From NCBI RefSeq assembly GCF_014649495.1, contig NZ_BMTD01000007.1:124001-188000 (forward strand): a stretch of DNA of 64,000 nucleotides, written 5' to 3'. Under the pieces are notes generated by a model, which was given only the letters and a program-made list of their open reading frames with translations, was not told the DNA's origin and did not search any database. Source of the DNA: Streptomyces filipinensis (GTDB lineage: Bacteria; Actinomycetota; Actinomycetes; Streptomycetales; Streptomycetaceae). The position numbers were made by a program, and so were the translations under genes. The first letter of the stretch is position 1. The number at the start of each line of letters is the position of its first letter. This document shows positions 43,127-52,251 of this stretch, piece by piece.

Positions 43127-46018
43127 TCAGCCGGTGCCGAAGCCGACCGCGAAGACGTGCAGACCCCCGGCGGCGACATCGGACGGCAGGCGCACGCTGC
43201 TGACCGTCTTGCCCGGACTCAGTGCCACGGGCGTCGTCGCGAACACATACGTCCGGGTGCTGTCGGACGCGGTGCCCGCGTGGTTGCGGTACGGCAGGGT
43301 GACCGCGACGGTGTTGTCGGCGCGCGGTGGGGCGGTGCCCGCGCTCAGCGTCCAGTCGGACAGGCCCACCGGGACCGACTGGGTCGTGCCGTCCGTGTAG
43401 GTGACGGTCGCCGTGCCGGTCGCCGGACCGTTGTTGGCGGCACCCAGGAAGGAGATGCTGCCCGAGCCCGATGTCCGTACCGTCTGTCCGTTCGCCTCGT
43501 AGTTGTCCGGTGCGCCGGGCGCCACGTCGGGCCAGGTGAACGGCACGCCGTTGACGGTGACCTTCGCGCCGGGCGTGACGCCCGCCCCGGCCAGGGCGTG
43601 CGCGGAGTAGCTGTAGCCCGCGCCGTCGAAGTTCGCCGAGGCCGCGGCGGTGTCGCCGGACGTCCCCACGTCGCTGTAGGCGGGCGCGCCCGGATAGGAA
43701 CGCGGGGCGGCGGACGGGTCCGAGGCCCAGGACGTGTCGGGGGAGGTGCCCAGGACGTAGCCGAGGGTGCCGCCGTCGGTCAGGGCGCCGTCGGGCGCGT
43801 GTGCCGCGTTCCAGGCCGTGCCGTTCCATGTGGCCGACTGGACGTACGGGGCGTCGTCCGCCGCGCCCCTGCCGTCGATCGTGAGGACGTGCCCGGACGG
43901 GAGGGTGATCAGCGCCTGGGTGAACAGCGGGCTGCCCAGGGCCAGGTCGGCGGTGCCGGGGGTCTCGGGATACATGCCGAGGGCGGACCACACGTACCAC
44001 GAGCTCATCTCGCCCAGGTCGTCGTTGCCCGCCAGTCCGGACGGGCCGGCGGTCCAGATCTGGTCCTGGACCTGCCGGACGACCTTCTGCGTCTGGTACG
44101 GGCGGCCGATGTAGTCGTACTCCCAGGGGATGTTGAGGCTGGGCTCGTTGCCCAGGTCGGTGTATCCGCCGGCGCCGGTCAGCGAGGACAGGTCCGTGTC
44201 CAGGTACGTGGCCATGGCCGCGTCACCGCCCATGGCGGTCGCCAGCCCGTGCAGGTCGAACGGCACCATCGGCGTGTACTGCCAGGAGTCGCCCTCGACG
44301 AAGTTCTTCCCCGAGGTCGGTGAGAAGCCCGCGGTCCACGACCCCGAGGCGTCGCGCGGCTGGACGAATCCGCTGCCGTGGTGGAACAGGTTCTGCCAGC
44401 CCTGCGCCCGGTCCGCGAACCGTCGCTGATCGGCGGTGTGACCGAGGGCGCCGGCGAGGGCCGAGACGGCGAAGTCCGCCGAGTCGTACTCGAGCGTGGT
44501 GGCGGCCGCGCCGTAGAAGTTGCAGCAGCCGTACCTGCCGTTGCTCGGCAGCCAGCCCAGCTGCTCCAGGTAAGCGAGCCCGGGCCGGTTGTCGTTGGGG
44601 ACGGTGGCGTCCGCGATCATGCCCTTGAGCGCGGTGGCGGTGTCGAAGTTGCGGGCTCCGAAGGCGTAGTAGTCGGCGAGGGTCTCGTCCGCCGGATCGC
44701 CCACCATGACGTGTGTCTCGCCGTTGTTCTCCGACCACTTGGGGAACAGGCCGGTCTGGCGGTAGTCGTCGACCATCGACTGGGCGGTGTCCGAGGCGAC
44801 CTGCGGCGCGACGAGGGCCTCCAGCTGGGCCTGGGAGCGGTAGACATCCCAGCCCGAGTAGTTGGCGTAGGCGGCACCGTGGCCCTGGTCGACGGTGTGG
44901 GTCCTGCCGTCGAAGCCGGGATAGCGGCGGTTGGTGTCGCTGATCACGTTCGGGTGCAGCAGCGCGTGGTAGAGCGCCGTGTAGAAGACGCTCTGCTGAG
45001 CGGGCGTACCTCCGGCGATCCGCACCCGGCCGAGGAGGGACTTCCAGGCGTCGTGTGCCGCGCCACGGACCTTCGCCAGGTCCCAGCCGGGGTTCTCCGC
45101 CTGCCGGTTCCCCGCCGCGTCGGCCGCCGACACGTAGGAGATGCCGACCTTGGCCTGAACGGCCCGGCGGGTGGTGGTGTCGAAGGTGACATAGCCGTCG
45201 GAGCCGCTCGCCGGGGGAGCGAAGGCGTGGGGCGTGCGGGGGACGGAACCGTGCAGCACCGGCTTGTTCGGTGCCTCGGGGGCGCTGGGCGGGGCGACGG
45301 TTTCCGGCGTGGTGGGTGTGGCGGCGGCCAGCGCGGTACCGCTGTGGCGGAACGGCTGGTCGAAGACCATGTCGTAGTAGACGGTGTAGGAGTTGCCCTC
45401 GCCGCAGAAGTTCCCGCTGCTGACCTTCCCGCGCACTTCCTTGTCGCCGACCACGTCGAACTGCGCGGCGGTGTCGCCGTTCTCGCTGCCCGTCAGTTTG
45501 AACAGGAGGTTCGCCTGGGTGCTGGACGGGAAGGTGAAACGGGCCATCCCGCTGCGGGTGGTGGCGGTCAGTTCCGTCGTGACGCCGTTGTCCAGGGACA
45601 CCGTGTACGAGCCGGGGCCGGCGGACTCGTTCGCGTGCGAGAAGCCGACCGTGGCGGCGGTGTCCACCGCGCCGACGGTCGGCAGTACCGGGATGTCTCC
45701 GGCGGCCCGGCAGCCCGGTCCGGCGATATGGGTCAGGCCGAAGCCGGTGATGGCGGAGTCGCCGTACTCGTAGCCGCCTCCGTCCGGGCGGTGGGGGCTG
45801 GTGTCGGGGCTCCACTGGACCATCCCGAACGGGGTGTCGGCCCCCGGGAAGTCGTCGGCGGCGTGCGTGGTCCCGATGAAGGGGTCCACGAGCAGGGCCG
45901 GATCGGACACCGGGGCCGGCCGGACGGGATCGGCCTGGGCGGGGGCGTAGGCGGCACCCACGACCAGGGCGCCGGCGGCGAGCACGGACAGGAGGCGGAA
46001 CGGCACCATCGTGACCAT
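43127..46018 (-). CDS. Secreted GH92 alpha-mannosidase
   Basis: 963 aa. Signal peptide MVPFRLLSVLAAGALVVGAAYAPAQA. The GH92 body is complete: DPFIGTTHAADDFPGADTPFG, the strongly conserved YDxGx-type region GGGYEYGDSAITGFGLTHIAG, the catalytic barrel with NYSGWDVYRSQAQLEAL and YCCNFYG-like GRYGCCNFYG, and the sequence EGDSWQYTPMVPFDLHG. A C-terminal beta-sandwich extension of ~200 residues follows. It cleaves alpha-mannosides by inversion with Ca2+. The ATG at 46018 follows AAGGGA. A palindromic LacI-type operator touches the ribosome site. Confidence 0.95.
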   Translation of the reverse strand: MVTMVPFRLLSVLAAGALVVGAAYAPAQADPVRPAPVSDPALLVDPFIGTTHAADDFPGADTPFGMVQWSPDTSPHRPDGGGYEYGDSAITGFGLTHIAGPGCRAAGDIPVLPTVGAVDTAATVGFSHANESAGPGSYTVSLDNGVTTELTATTRSGMARFTFPSSTQANLLFKLTGSENGDTAAQFDVVGDKEVRGKVSSGNFCGEGNSYTVYYDMVFDQPFRHSGTALAAATPTTPETVAPPSAPEAPNKPVLHGSVPRTPHAFAPPASGSDGYVTFDTTTRRAVQAKVGISYVSAADAAGNRQAENPGWDLAKVRGAAHDAWKSLLGRVRIAGGTPAQQSVFYTALYHALLHPNVISDTNRRYPGFDGRTHTVDQGHGAAYANYSGWDVYRSQAQLEALVAPQVASDTAQSMVDDYRQTGLFPKWSENNGETHVMVGDPADETLADYYAFGARNFDTATALKGMIADATVPNDNRPGLAYLEQLGWLPSNGRYGCCNFYGAAATTLEYDSADFAVSALAGALGHTADQRRFADRAQGWQNLFHHGSGFVQPRDASGSWTAGFSPTSGKNFVEGDSWQYTPMVPFDLHGLATAMGGDAAMATYLDTDLSSLTGAGGYTDLGNEPSLNIPWEYDYIGRPYQTQKVVRQVQDQIWTAGPSGLAGNDDLGEMSSWYVWSALGMYPETPGTADLALGSPLFTQALITLPSGHVLTIDGRGAADDAPYVQSATWNGTAWNAAHAPDGALTDGGTLGYVLGTSPDTSWASDPSAAPRSYPGAPAYSDVGTSGDTAAASANFDGAGYSYSAHALAGAGVTPGAKVTVNGVPFTWPDVAPGAPDNYEANGQTVRTSGSGSISFLGAANNGPATGTATVTYTDGTTQSVPVGLSDWTLSAGTAPPRADNTVAVTLPYRNHAGTASDSTRTYVFATTPVALSPGKTVSSVRLPSDVAAGGLHVFAVGFGTG

Positions 46019-46026
46019 GTCCCTTC

Positions 46027-46038
46027 GACAACGTTGTC
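46027..46038. promoter_or_regulatory. LacI-family operator before GH92
   Basis: GACAACGTTGTC is a perfect palindrome with a central CG, the signature of LacI/GalR sites, and lies 9-20 bp upstream of the mannosidase ATG, a roadblock position. No LacI gene is in the window. Confidence 0.65.
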
Positions 46039-46242
46039 CCGAAAACTGGCCCCTTTGGCCCCTGCTGTCAAGCACGCGCGGTACAGAACCAGCCGTTCGC
46101 CTGACGTGACGTCACATGCCGTGAGGGACGGGCCGTTTGGCGCGGCTGAACACATCCCACAAGGCCGGAGCGTCGTGTCTCACGGCCGCACGGTGCTCCC
46201 ACAGCGGCTCGGCCGCCCGGAGGTCGCGGCCGAGCCGACCGC

Positions 46243-47646
46243 TCAGGGGGCCAGGCCCGTGTCCGTCGGCAGTCGCAGCCGGAACAGGGCGCCGCCTCCC
46301 GGGGCCTGGTGGGCGGTGAGTTCGGCGTGGTGGGTGTGGGCGATCTGCCGGGCCATGGCCAGGCCGAGGCCCGAGCCGGGAAGGGCACGGGCGGAGCGGG
46401 CCCGGTAGAAGCGGTCGAACACATGAGGAAGGTCGGCCGAGTCGATGCCGGGACCGTGGTCGCGGACGGTGATCTCCAGCCCTTCGCCGTCCGCCGGCCG
46501 GTGCGCCGCCACCTCGACGGGGCCGCCCGGCGGGGAGAACTTCGCCGCGTTGTCCAGCAGGTTGGAGAACAGCCGCGTCAGCCGGCTCGGCACCGCGGCG
46601 GTCAGGGCGGACGCCGCCAAGGGGCCGGTGTCGAGGGTGAAGGGGACGTGGGGCCAGTGATCGCGGGCGGCCGCCACCGCGTGCTCCAGCAGTGCCGTCG
46701 GCCGCACCAACTCCAGGGCCTGCTCGGGCTCTTCGTCGCGGGCCAGGTCGATCAGGTCGTTGACCAGCGTGGTCACCTCCCGCAGCTGGCGGGCGAGGGC
46801 GCCGGTCGCCCGCTCCCGCTGGCGGGCGGTCAGCTGATCGGCCCGCAGCAGGATCTCCGCGTTGGCGCGCAACGCCGTCAGCGGCGTCCGCAGTTCGTGC
46901 GAGGCGTCGGCGACCAGGCGCCGCTGCGCGGCGAGCGACTCCTCCAGGGCGTCGAGCATGGTGTTGAAGGAGACGGCGAGCCGGCTGATCTCGTCCTCGC
47001 TGCCTCGTGCCTCGGGCGGCAGCTCGATACGGAGTCCCGCGTCACGCGTGGCGGTGATCCGCTCCGCGGTCGACGTCAGCCGGGTGACCGGAGCCAGACC
47101 CGACCGGGACACCCAGTAGCCCAGCAGCGCCGCGACCGGCACCCCCGCCCCGCCGATCACGGCGAGCAGTCCGGCGGCCTGCCGCTCGGCGTGCCGCACC
47201 CCGTCCGAGCGGAGCGCGACCTGCATGGCCAGCCCTCGGCGGGCCGGCGTGGTCAGCACCCGCACCGGATGACCGTCCACCGAGGCCGTGCTGAAGTACG
47301 GGGCCCGACGGCGGGCGGCGACCTCGCGCACCGCGCCGGTGACGGGCAGCAGATAGGCCCGGCGGGGGTCGGCGGCGGAAGACGCGGGGACCAGTTGGGC
47401 ACAGGCGGGCGCGGCCAGGTACCGGCACTCGCCCGCCTGCACCCCGGGCCCCTCCTGACGGTGCTGCTGCAGCGCCAGCGTGGCCGCCTGCGTCAGCTGC
47501 AGGTCGAACTGCCGGTGCAGGGTGTAGACGGTGACGGCGTACGCGCCCGCGCACACCGCCAGCGCGACGCCGGCCACCGCGGCCGACGCGGTCAGGGCGA
47601 GCCGGCGGCGCAGCGGAGGGCGCCGGTGCCGGCGGAGCCGCGTCAC
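46243..47646 (-). CDS. Two-component sensor histidine kinase
   Basis: 467 aa. Two transmembrane segments (about 15-40 and 165-190) flank an extracellular sensor region with paired Cys (ECRYLAAPACAQ). HAMP domain, HisKA with RRLVADASHELRTPLTALRAN (phospho-His) and HATPase with NLLDNAAKFS, DHGPGID and GSGLGLAMARQ. The GTG at 47646 overlaps the stop of the regulator gene (GTGA). The ligand is unknown. Confidence 0.94.
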   Translation of the reverse strand: MTRLRRHRRPPLRRRLALTASAAVAGVALAVCAGAYAVTVYTLHRQFDLQLTQAATLALQQHRQEGPGVQAGECRYLAAPACAQLVPASSAADPRRAYLLPVTGAVREVAARRRAPYFSTASVDGHPVRVLTTPARRGLAMQVALRSDGVRHAERQAAGLLAVIGGAGVPVAALLGYWVSRSGLAPVTRLTSTAERITATRDAGLRIELPPEARGSEDEISRLAVSFNTMLDALEESLAAQRRLVADASHELRTPLTALRANAEILLRADQLTARQRERATGALARQLREVTTLVNDLIDLARDEEPEQALELVRPTALLEHAVAAARDHWPHVPFTLDTGPLAASALTAAVPSRLTRLFSNLLDNAAKFSPPGGPVEVAAHRPADGEGLEITVRDHGPGIDSADLPHVFDRFYRARSARALPGSGLGLAMARQIAHTHHAELTAHQAPGGGALFRLRLPTDTGLAP

Positions 47647-48362
47647 CGCTCGTCCAGCCGGTAGCCGACGCCGTGCACGGTGTGCACCAGCCGCGAAGCG
47701 CCGTCGGCCTCCAGTTTCCGGCGCAGGTAGCCGATGTAGACGGCGAGGGAATTGGAGTCGGGCCCGAGGTCCCGGCCCCACACCCAGCGCATGATCGTCT
47801 CCCGCTCCAGCACCTGCCCGGGGTGGCGCAGCAGCAGGTCCAGCAGGCTCCACTCGGTGCGGGTGAACTCCAGCCGCCGCCCGCCGCGCTGCCCTGTGCG
47901 GCTCTGCGGGTCCACGACCAGGTCGGCGAAGCGCAGCTGTGCGGACGGGGCCGGCGCGGCCGGGCCGGCGCGGCGCAGCAGGGCCCGCAGCCGGGCCGCC
48001 AGCTCGTCCAGCGCGAACGGCTTGACCAGGTAGTCGTCCGCTCCCGCGTCCAGTCCGTCGACGCGGTCGCTGACCGCGTCGAGCGCGGTCAGCACCAGGA
48101 TCGGCGTACGGTCGCCGAGGGCCCGCAGCTGCCGGCACACCGCGAGCCCGTCCACCACCGGCATCATCACGTCCAGCACCAGTGCGTCCGGCTCCCAGTG
48201 CGCCACGGCCGCCAGGGCCGCGTGTCCGTCCGCCGCCCCCTGGACGGTGAAGCCCTCCAGGGCGAGGCCGTCCTCCAGGGCGGCGCGTACCTCGGGGTCG
48301 TCGTCCACGACCAGCACGCGCGAGGCACCGGCGGGGGACACATCCTGAGCTGCGTCGTTCAT
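47643..48362 (-). CDS. OmpR-family response regulator
   Basis: 239 aa. Receiver domain with VLVVDDDPEVRAAL, phospho-Asp64 (ALVLDVMMPVVDG), Thr in LVLTALD and Lys in LVKPFALDEL. C-terminal winged helix (LEFTRTEWSLLDLLLRHPGQ ... YIGYLRRKLEADGA) like MprA/TrcR. It is translated with the kinase. A pair of CTCTTA direct repeats just upstream of the ATG suggests autoregulation. Confidence 0.95.
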   Translation of the reverse strand: MNDAAQDVSPAGASRVLVVDDDPEVRAALEDGLALEGFTVQGAADGHAALAAVAHWEPDALVLDVMMPVVDGLAVCRQLRALGDRTPILVLTALDAVSDRVDGLDAGADDYLVKPFALDELAARLRALLRRAGPAAPAPSAQLRFADLVVDPQSRTGQRGGRRLEFTRTEWSLLDLLLRHPGQVLERETIMRWVWGRDLGPDSNSLAVYIGYLRRKLEADGASRLVHTVHGVGYRLDER

Positions 48363-48385
48363 GGGGTCCAGCCTGCCAAAAGGCG

Positions 48386-48402
48386 CTCTTAAGAGCCTCT
48401 TA
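48386..48402. promoter_or_regulatory. OmpR-type direct repeats upstream of the regulator
   Basis: On the minus strand TAAGAG occurs twice 11 bp apart (CTCTTA at 48386-48391 and 48397-48402 on the plus strand), 24-40 bp before the regulator ATG. The one-helical-turn spacing is that of OmpR/PhoB dimer sites. Confidence 0.55.
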
Positions 48403-48463
48403 GAACAGGCCGCCGCCGGGCGCGCGCCGCCTCCCCCGAGCCGCCGCGCCCTCTGGCGGGACG

Positions 48464-50110
48464 TCAGTGGATCTCTTCCTCCTCCGGAACGACGACCTGG
48501 TCGATCAGCCGCTGGATCTGTTCGCTGGGCAGGGCGACCGCCATGGCCCAGTAGTAGACGAGGAGACTGAACACGGACACGACGCCGATGTCCCACCACA
48601 GCGGGAACCAGGGATGCTTGAGCGGACCGAAGTCGCTGAGGTAGACGATGAGCCCCATGCCCACCAGGTAGACCGGCAGCCACTGCGCGGCCCGCAGGTC
48701 GAGCTGGGGGGTGATGGGGTTCATCTTGAACACCCGGTTGGCGATCAGGATGACGTAGCCGAGCAGGATGGCGACGCCGAGCTTCCAGTCGGTGGTCCAA
48801 CCCGACCACAGGATCAGCAGGTTGGCGACGATGAAGGCCAGCGGCGACAGCCAGCCGCCGCCGGGCAGCCGGTAGGGGCGGTGGGCCTCGGGCAGCCGGT
48901 TGCGGAACACCCCGAAGGAGAGCGGGGCACCGGCGTACATCAGCACACTGGCACTGGTGATCAGGCCGACGAGGGAACGCCAGCTGGGGAACGGCAGGAA
49001 GCAGACGCAGCCGATCACGAAGGCGGTGATCAGGCCGACCCAGGGAACACCGCGCCGGTTGGTGGTCTCGAAGGCGGTGGGCACGTAACCGTTGCGGCTG
49101 AGGCCGTAGGAGACCCGCGAGGAACCGGTGATGTAGATGAGGCCGGTGCCGGCGGGGGAGACCACGGCGTCGAGATAGAGGACCGTTGCCAGCCAGCCCA
49201 GACTGATGAGCGTGGCGACCTGCGCGAACGGTCCGCTGAGCGCGGTGAACGCGGAGTTGGCCCAGTGGCTGCCGATCTGGGAGGCGGGCAGCGCGGCGAG
49301 GAAGGTGACCTGCAGGAGGATGTAGATCACGATGCCGAGGATGATCGACCCGATCACCGCGCGCGGGATGTCCCGCTTGGGGTTGGCGCTCTCGCCGGCC
49401 AGCTGGTCGGCCTGTTCGAAGCCCAGCAGCGCGAAGATGATGCCGCTGGTGGAGACGGCGGACAGGATGCCCTTGGCCCCGTACGGGTTGAAGCCGTCGG
49501 CCGCGGTGAAGTTGCCGGTGTGGAACTGGGCGATGGCGAACACGAAGATCGTCAGCAGCGGAATGCCGACCTTCCACCAGGTCGCCGCGCTGTTGGTGCG
49601 GGCCAGCAGCCGGATGCTGAGGAAGTTGATGGCCGTGATGACCGCCATCAGACCGACGGCGACGGCGATGCCGGGCGGGGTCAGCACGTGCTCGCCGCCC
49701 TCCACCTTCTCCCAGCCGCTCGCCCAGGAGTAGTGCTGGCCGTAGGTGATCATCGCGAGCACCTCGATGGGTGCCACGGTGGCCGCCTGCAGCCAGGAGA
49801 ACCAGCCGAACGACGCGCCCGCGGCGCCGCCGAAGGCGTAGTGCGGGAAGCGGGCGGTGCCGCCCGAGACCGGGTACATGCCGCCGAGTTCCGCGTGTAC
49901 CAGCGCCAGGATCAGGATCGCCAGGCCGCCGATGGCCCAGGAGATGATCGCGGCCGGACCGGCGGCCGCCAGGGCGCCCTGTGCGCCGAAGAGCCACCCG
50001 GAACCGATGATCGAGCCTTCCGAGGCCCAGATGAGACCGACGAAGCCGATCTCACGCCGGAGACCGGGTTTGTGGGTCTTCGGACCGGGTGCAGTGTCTG
50101 ACACGGCCAT
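48464..50110 (-). CDS. APC-superfamily amino acid permease
   Basis: 548 aa, about 12-14 transmembrane helices. Typical APC start GLIWASEGSIIGSGWLFGAQGAL (the unwound TM1 GSG motif), then AELGGMYPVSGGTARFPHY and FALLGFEQADQLAGES (TM6 region). The C-terminus ends in an acidic tail (VVPEEEEIH). Substrate probably an amino acid or amine. The ATG at 50110 has GAGAGGG upstream. It lies 100 bp beyond the two-component start and may be an unrelated transcription unit. Confidence 0.93.
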   Translation of the reverse strand: MAVSDTAPGPKTHKPGLRREIGFVGLIWASEGSIIGSGWLFGAQGALAAAGPAAIISWAIGGLAILILALVHAELGGMYPVSGGTARFPHYAFGGAAGASFGWFSWLQAATVAPIEVLAMITYGQHYSWASGWEKVEGGEHVLTPPGIAVAVGLMAVITAINFLSIRLLARTNSAATWWKVGIPLLTIFVFAIAQFHTGNFTAADGFNPYGAKGILSAVSTSGIIFALLGFEQADQLAGESANPKRDIPRAVIGSIILGIVIYILLQVTFLAALPASQIGSHWANSAFTALSGPFAQVATLISLGWLATVLYLDAVVSPAGTGLIYITGSSRVSYGLSRNGYVPTAFETTNRRGVPWVGLITAFVIGCVCFLPFPSWRSLVGLITSASVLMYAGAPLSFGVFRNRLPEAHRPYRLPGGGWLSPLAFIVANLLILWSGWTTDWKLGVAILLGYVILIANRVFKMNPITPQLDLRAAQWLPVYLVGMGLIVYLSDFGPLKHPWFPLWWDIGVVSVFSLLVYYWAMAVALPSEQIQRLIDQVVVPEEEEIH

Positions 50111-50237
50111 GGTCCACACCCTCTCGATGGGGTGATATTCACCCCTATCGTGCCACGGTGACCTTGTCTTGGCAGTGGACGTGCACGCACGAACTTCCGG
50201 GACACGGGCAGGCGCGAACTCCGGGGCGTGGGTTCAC

Positions 50238-51227
50238 CTAGGAGCCGGGGGTGGGGCCGGGGCCGGCCGGCGGGTCCCCGCCGACCGCCGCGCGGTACAG
50301 GGCCTGGGTGGCGGTGCCGAAGTACGCGCTGTAGGAGACCTGCGGGGTGTTGCCGCCGGTGTGGTAGCCGCCGATCACCCCTACGACCGCCCAGCCGTCG
50401 GGCTCGGGCACGAGCATCGGGCCGCCGCTCGTGCCGCCCACGAAGGCGTCGCAGGCGATGCGCGGGAACGTACCGGGGTCGGCCGGGTCGTCGCTGTCCC
50501 ATCTGGTGGTCCAGCTCCAGCACTCCAGGGGCTTCTCCGCCCCCGCCGGATAGCCGATCATCCGGACCGGGGCGTGGAAGTAGCCCGTCCCGGTGAGCAG
50601 CCGCACCCCGCCGACCGCGTCCTCGATGCGGGTGCCGTCCTGGTCGGCCTCGGTGACCGCGAAGGCGAAGTCGTAGCGGGCGCCCGCGTGTTCACCCAGG
50701 TCGTAGTACTCCTGCGGGACGTAGACGCCGTCGGTGCGCACCGGGAAGATCCCGAAGGGTTTGCGGGCGTCGTGGTACTGCGGCACGAAGGCCAGATGAC
50801 GCTCGGAGCCGCCGGCATAGCCCTTCAGACAATGGCCGGCGCTCAGGACCAGGTCGCGACCGGGGCTGCGTACGACGGACCCGCTGCAGGTGCGGCCGGT
50901 GCCGGTGGCGTCCGTCCAGAAGAAGGTGCCGGCCTGGGGGATGCCGTCGAAGCTCGCACTCGGCGGGATGTACTCGCCCGGCCGGGGCCCGTCCACCGCG
51001 GGGGACCCGTCGCGCGCCGCCGTACCCCCCTTGCTCCCCCTGACGAGGTCGGCGGGCAGCGCGGCCGCCATGCGGGCCGGGGTCCAGTAGGCGTCGAGGC
51101 GGCCGGCGAGCGGGTTCGGGCCGGCCGTGGTGCCGTCGGCGGATGCCGCGCTGGTGAGGCCGGCACACAGCAGCAGGGCTGCCGCAGCGACGGCGGCGTA
51201 TCGCGCGATCCTGGTCCCGGGTCCCAT
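50238..51227 (-). CDS. Secreted trypsin-like serine protease
   Basis: 329 aa. Signal peptide (YAAVAAAALLLCAGLTSAASA) then a propeptide-like stretch (PNPLAGRLDAYWTPARMAAALP) and a chymotrypsin-fold domain. The triad is His in LSAGHCL, Asp in YDFAFAV and Ser in GGTSGGPM. Cys in TCSGS and GHCL can form the usual disulfide. It acts outside the cell; specificity is unclear. The ATG at 51227 follows GAGGGGAA. Confidence 0.92.
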   Translation of the reverse strand: MGPGTRIARYAAVAAAALLLCAGLTSAASADGTTAGPNPLAGRLDAYWTPARMAAALPADLVRGSKGGTAARDGSPAVDGPRPGEYIPPSASFDGIPQAGTFFWTDATGTGRTCSGSVVRSPGRDLVLSAGHCLKGYAGGSERHLAFVPQYHDARKPFGIFPVRTDGVYVPQEYYDLGEHAGARYDFAFAVTEADQDGTRIEDAVGGVRLLTGTGYFHAPVRMIGYPAGAEKPLECWSWTTRWDSDDPADPGTFPRIACDAFVGGTSGGPMLVPEPDGWAVVGVIGGYHTGGNTPQVSYSAYFGTATQALYRAAVGGDPPAGPGPTPGS

Positions 51228-51903
51228 CAGTTCCCCTCACGGCGGCCGCAGGTGACGGCCCACCATAAGCCCGCGGCAACGGGCAGCACAGCGTCCGCCG
51301 CCGCGATTCGCGTACGGCGTGGGGTGGTACGGCTTCCGTCGACCGGTGCGTTCAGGCCATCGGGTGCGGCGCGGGTACGGCCGGCACCTCGTCGGCAGCG
51401 GGCGGCGGCCATGGTCGGGGTTGCTCGGTGGGGCGTCGGTGGGTTGCTCGGCGGGGCGTCGGTGCCGGCGCTTCCGGGCGCGCCGTCGAGCACGACCGCG
51501 CCCGGACCCACCGCGTCGAGGACCGTCCTCATGCCCTCCGCCGAGCGTGTGGCCCCTGAGCCGCGCCGACCGCCCGAGTCGTCGGTACCGGAGCCGAGGC
51601 CCCAGGTCATCGACGACCGTTCCGCGGCAGGCACCCGCGATTGCTGTGCCGCACACGGGCCTGCCGGTGCCGACGGCCCCGCTTCCCCGGCACCGGGCTC
51701 TGCACCCGGTTTCTTCCGTCGGCGCACCGGCGGGCGCCGGCCGCTTCCGGGCACGGGCATGGGCACGGGAGACGAGTGGAGCGTGTCCTCCTGGGTAGAC
51801 GCCCCTACCGGCCATGGCGACGGTCCGCCGCCATGGCGGAACGGGACCGTCAGCCATGGACCGCACACGCACGGTCATGGGCCCTACCGGAAGGAGAAGG
51901 CCG
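51228..51903. other. Long stretch without a confident gene; 23-bp tandem duplication
   Basis: About 675 bp. A minus-strand open frame (51868-51227) would end TGATG-coupled to the protease and has fair third-position GC. It is low-complexity with no domain, so I do not call it. A 23-bp unit (GGTTGCTCGGYGGGGCGTCG...) is repeated head to tail at 51419-51441 and 51442-51464. Confidence 0.4.
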
Positions 51904-52212
51904 ATGAAGAAGCTGATACGGAGCGCCGGGGCGGCCGGCGCGGCCACCGCGATGGCCGCAGGTGCCCTGCTCGCCGCCGGCGGCTCCGCTGCGGCGGCCC
52001 CCGCGGTGCCGAGCGGACACGGCACCGTCGGTACCACGGCCGTGGTGCACACCGCTCATGGCACGCCCTGCCGACGCGGCCCCGAACCGCGGATCGACCC
52101 GTGGGTCGCCGGCCAGCTGGAGTGGTTCGCCCCGGCCGCTCGGCACCGCCTGGCAGTGTACGACCCGTGGGTCAAGGACCAGCTGACACACTTCACCTCC
52201 CCCTCCTGTTAG
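51904..52212 (+). CDS. Small secreted protein with paired DPWV motifs
   Basis: 102 aa. Signal peptide (MKKLIRSAGAAGAATAMAAGALLAAGG ... SAAAAPA). The ~65-residue mature part has two related segments, DPWVAGQLEWFAP and DPWVKDQLTHFTS, and two Cys. The ATG at 51904 has AAGGAGAAGG upstream. Function unknown: secreted, very short, no enzymatic motif. It precedes a convergent lipase-like gene by 39 bp. Confidence 0.75.
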   Translation: MKKLIRSAGAAGAATAMAAGALLAAGGSAAAAPAVPSGHGTVGTTAVVHTAHGTPCRRGPEPRIDPWVAGQLEWFAPAARHRLAVYDPWVKDQLTHFTSPSC

Positions 52213-52251
52213 TCCTCGGACCGCTTCCGCTCGCACCCGCGGCCGCCGCGA

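Noticed and set aside
46106..46115. GTGACGTCAC palindrome between the kinase and GH92 genes
   Set aside because: Only 10 bp, about 90 bp from the mannosidase start, and easily found by chance; the LacI-type site is better placed.
48467..50101. 544-codon plus-strand frame antisense to the APC permease
   Set aside because: Asp/Gly/Glu-rich complement of membrane-helix codons, no homology pattern.
51227..51868. Hypothetical gene coupled to the protease
   Set aside because: Low-complexity, no ribosome site or domain; kept only as a query, not annotated as a gene.
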